DNA of 64,000 bases, taken from Meghimatium bilineatum (taxonomy: Eukaryota; Mollusca; Gastropoda; Stylommatophora; Philomycidae). The stretch is from assembly GCA_034231615.1 (NCBI GenBank), contig CM067306.1, forward strand, positions 46,692,094 to 46,756,093, read 5' to 3'. The position numbers and the translations under genes were made by a program. This document shows positions 63,141 through 64,000 of the stretch, piece after piece. Below the pieces are notes generated by a model, which did not search any database, was not told where the DNA came from, and was given only the letters and a program-made list of their open reading frames with translations. Numbering within the stretch: the stretch's first letter is position 1; every line of letters starts with the position of its first letter.

Positions 63141-64000
63141 TGATGATGATGATGATTCAATCCCTTTCGCTGTGAGCAGGAAGCTCTTGACAGCCCATAG
63201 CCCTTTTGGCGAATGCACAGGTTTTCCTCAGTTGTGGTACAGCTGTGTAGAGTGTGTTGTGTATAGCTGGAAGTGGTGGTAATAGTTCTTTTCAGATTTC
63301 TGTTAGCTTTGGACACTGCAGTAGTAGGTGTTCAACAGTCTCTTCTTGTGTGTTGCAGTGTCTGCAATTTGGTTCGTGTAATGGGTTTATTCTGTTCAGG
63401 TGTTTATTAACAGGGCGTGTCCTGTTCTTAGTTGGAATGTGAGACTCTGGTTTGCTCGCTCGAGTTCTTTCAGAGGATCCATTGGGTTGGGTTTCTGTTG
63501 GTGTTCATATAGTGAGTGTCCAGTCTTTGAGCTGGACCACTGTTGTAACCATTCTTGTCTGTAGTTGTTTTTTAGGATTTGTTTGCATGTTTGTAGGGAG
63601 ATTTTTGAGGAAAACTGGGGCGTGGCAGCACCTCTCTTAGCTAATTTATCAGCCATTTCGTTTCCAAGGACTCCGTTATGACCAAGTATCCATTGGAGGG
63701 TGACTTCTGCACCATATGATGTGGACAGCTGGTCGATTTGTCTGGTGATATTGCAACCAGGGGGTGTTTTTTTGGTCTCCAAGGCTTGGAGTGCTGATTT
63801 TGAGTCGGAGAAGATGACTATGTCTTCAGGCGGAGTAGTTCCATTCTCAAAGTCCATAATAATTGATTCAGAGCTTTCTCAATTGCTATTATCTCTGCTG
63901 TATAGTTAGAGCAGATATCTCTGCATGGGCCAAACAGTTTTGGGTAGTCTTCTGGGTCTGTGTTTGGGTATTTTATCAAAGCTCCATATCCAGCATTTTT
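63141..64000 (-). pseudogene. I-type LINE RNase H and 3' end, runs off right edge
   Basis: Frame 63396-63857 (153 codons): DIVIFSDSKSALQALETKKT (catalytic Asp), VTLQWILGHNGVLGNEMADK (last motif), QSLTFQLRTGHALLINT. Further downstream, across a stop, NCRHCNTQEETVEHLLLQCP (Cys/His cluster) and a tail of (ATC)n at 63143-63157. Upstream (63858-64000) NAGYGALIKYPNTDPEDYPK and YTAEIIAIEKALNQLL are the RNase H start in another frame. The RT would lie beyond the window. Confidence 0.8.

Noticed and set aside
55544..64000. Next MAGUK exons (acidic hook helix, guanylate kinase)
   Set aside because: I looked for DxxEEIxTYEEV and GUK P-loop text near splice sites and saw none; they probably lie beyond the window.

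Overview
The window is AT-rich animal DNA. It has GT-AG introns, one split cellular gene and dense layers of transposable elements. There are no operons or Shine-Dalgarno sites, and the repertoire (RNase H-bearing I-type LINEs, RTE-like LINEs, a Penelope-like GIY-YIG fragment, Merlin, hAT, mariner, Tc1 and piggyBac) suggests a large, repeat-rich invertebrate genome. A lophotrochozoan such as a mollusc is my best guess, but nothing in the sequence proves it.

The only host gene I can support is a p55-type MAGUK scaffold (MPP family, by eye nearest MPP7/MPP3) on the + strand. Six exons lie at 10921-11006, 17926-17997, 28589-28669, 42528-42673, 53214-53263 and 55457-55543. They encode the second half of a PDZ domain, the SH3 domain and the start of the SH3-GUK hook. 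All six join in one open frame with matching phases. The first exons (L27 and PDZ start) and last exons (rest of hook and guanylate kinase) lie outside the window. Its introns are 6.9, 10.6, 13.9, 10.5 and 2.2 kb and carry almost everything else described here.

Layout. 1-10.6 kb: LINE remnants, including an RTE-like element split by a near full-length minus-strand I-type LINE (5052-9421) with an exact 11-bp target duplication. 11-17.9 kb: RNase H and RTE fragments, a SINE-like family, a foldback element, a hAT-type MITE and an unexplained repeat-bearing segment. 18-28.5 kb: a Merlin transposase remnant, RTE copies, a tRNA-derived SINE inside a LINE, and more LINE and SINE copies. 28.7-42.5 kb: an unclassified non-coding repeat, a second near full-length I-type LINE (31102-35613) with 13-bp target duplications, a Penelope-like 3' part and a truncated LINE. 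42.7-53.2 kb: a piggyBac transposon (44083-48316) with an uninterrupted 621-codon transposase, TTAA ends and a five-copy tandem array of about 397 bp, then SINEs, a Tc1-like remnant and a second hAT-type MITE. 53.4-58.7 kb: a long inverted duplication around the last visible exon, a minisatellite that looks like copies of that exon's 5' splice site, and a mariner element carrying its own nested LINE piece. 58.7-64 kb: more LINE and RNase H fragments, the last running off the right edge.

Apart from the piggyBac transposase, every mobile-element reading frame I followed is broken by stops, frameshifts or truncation.
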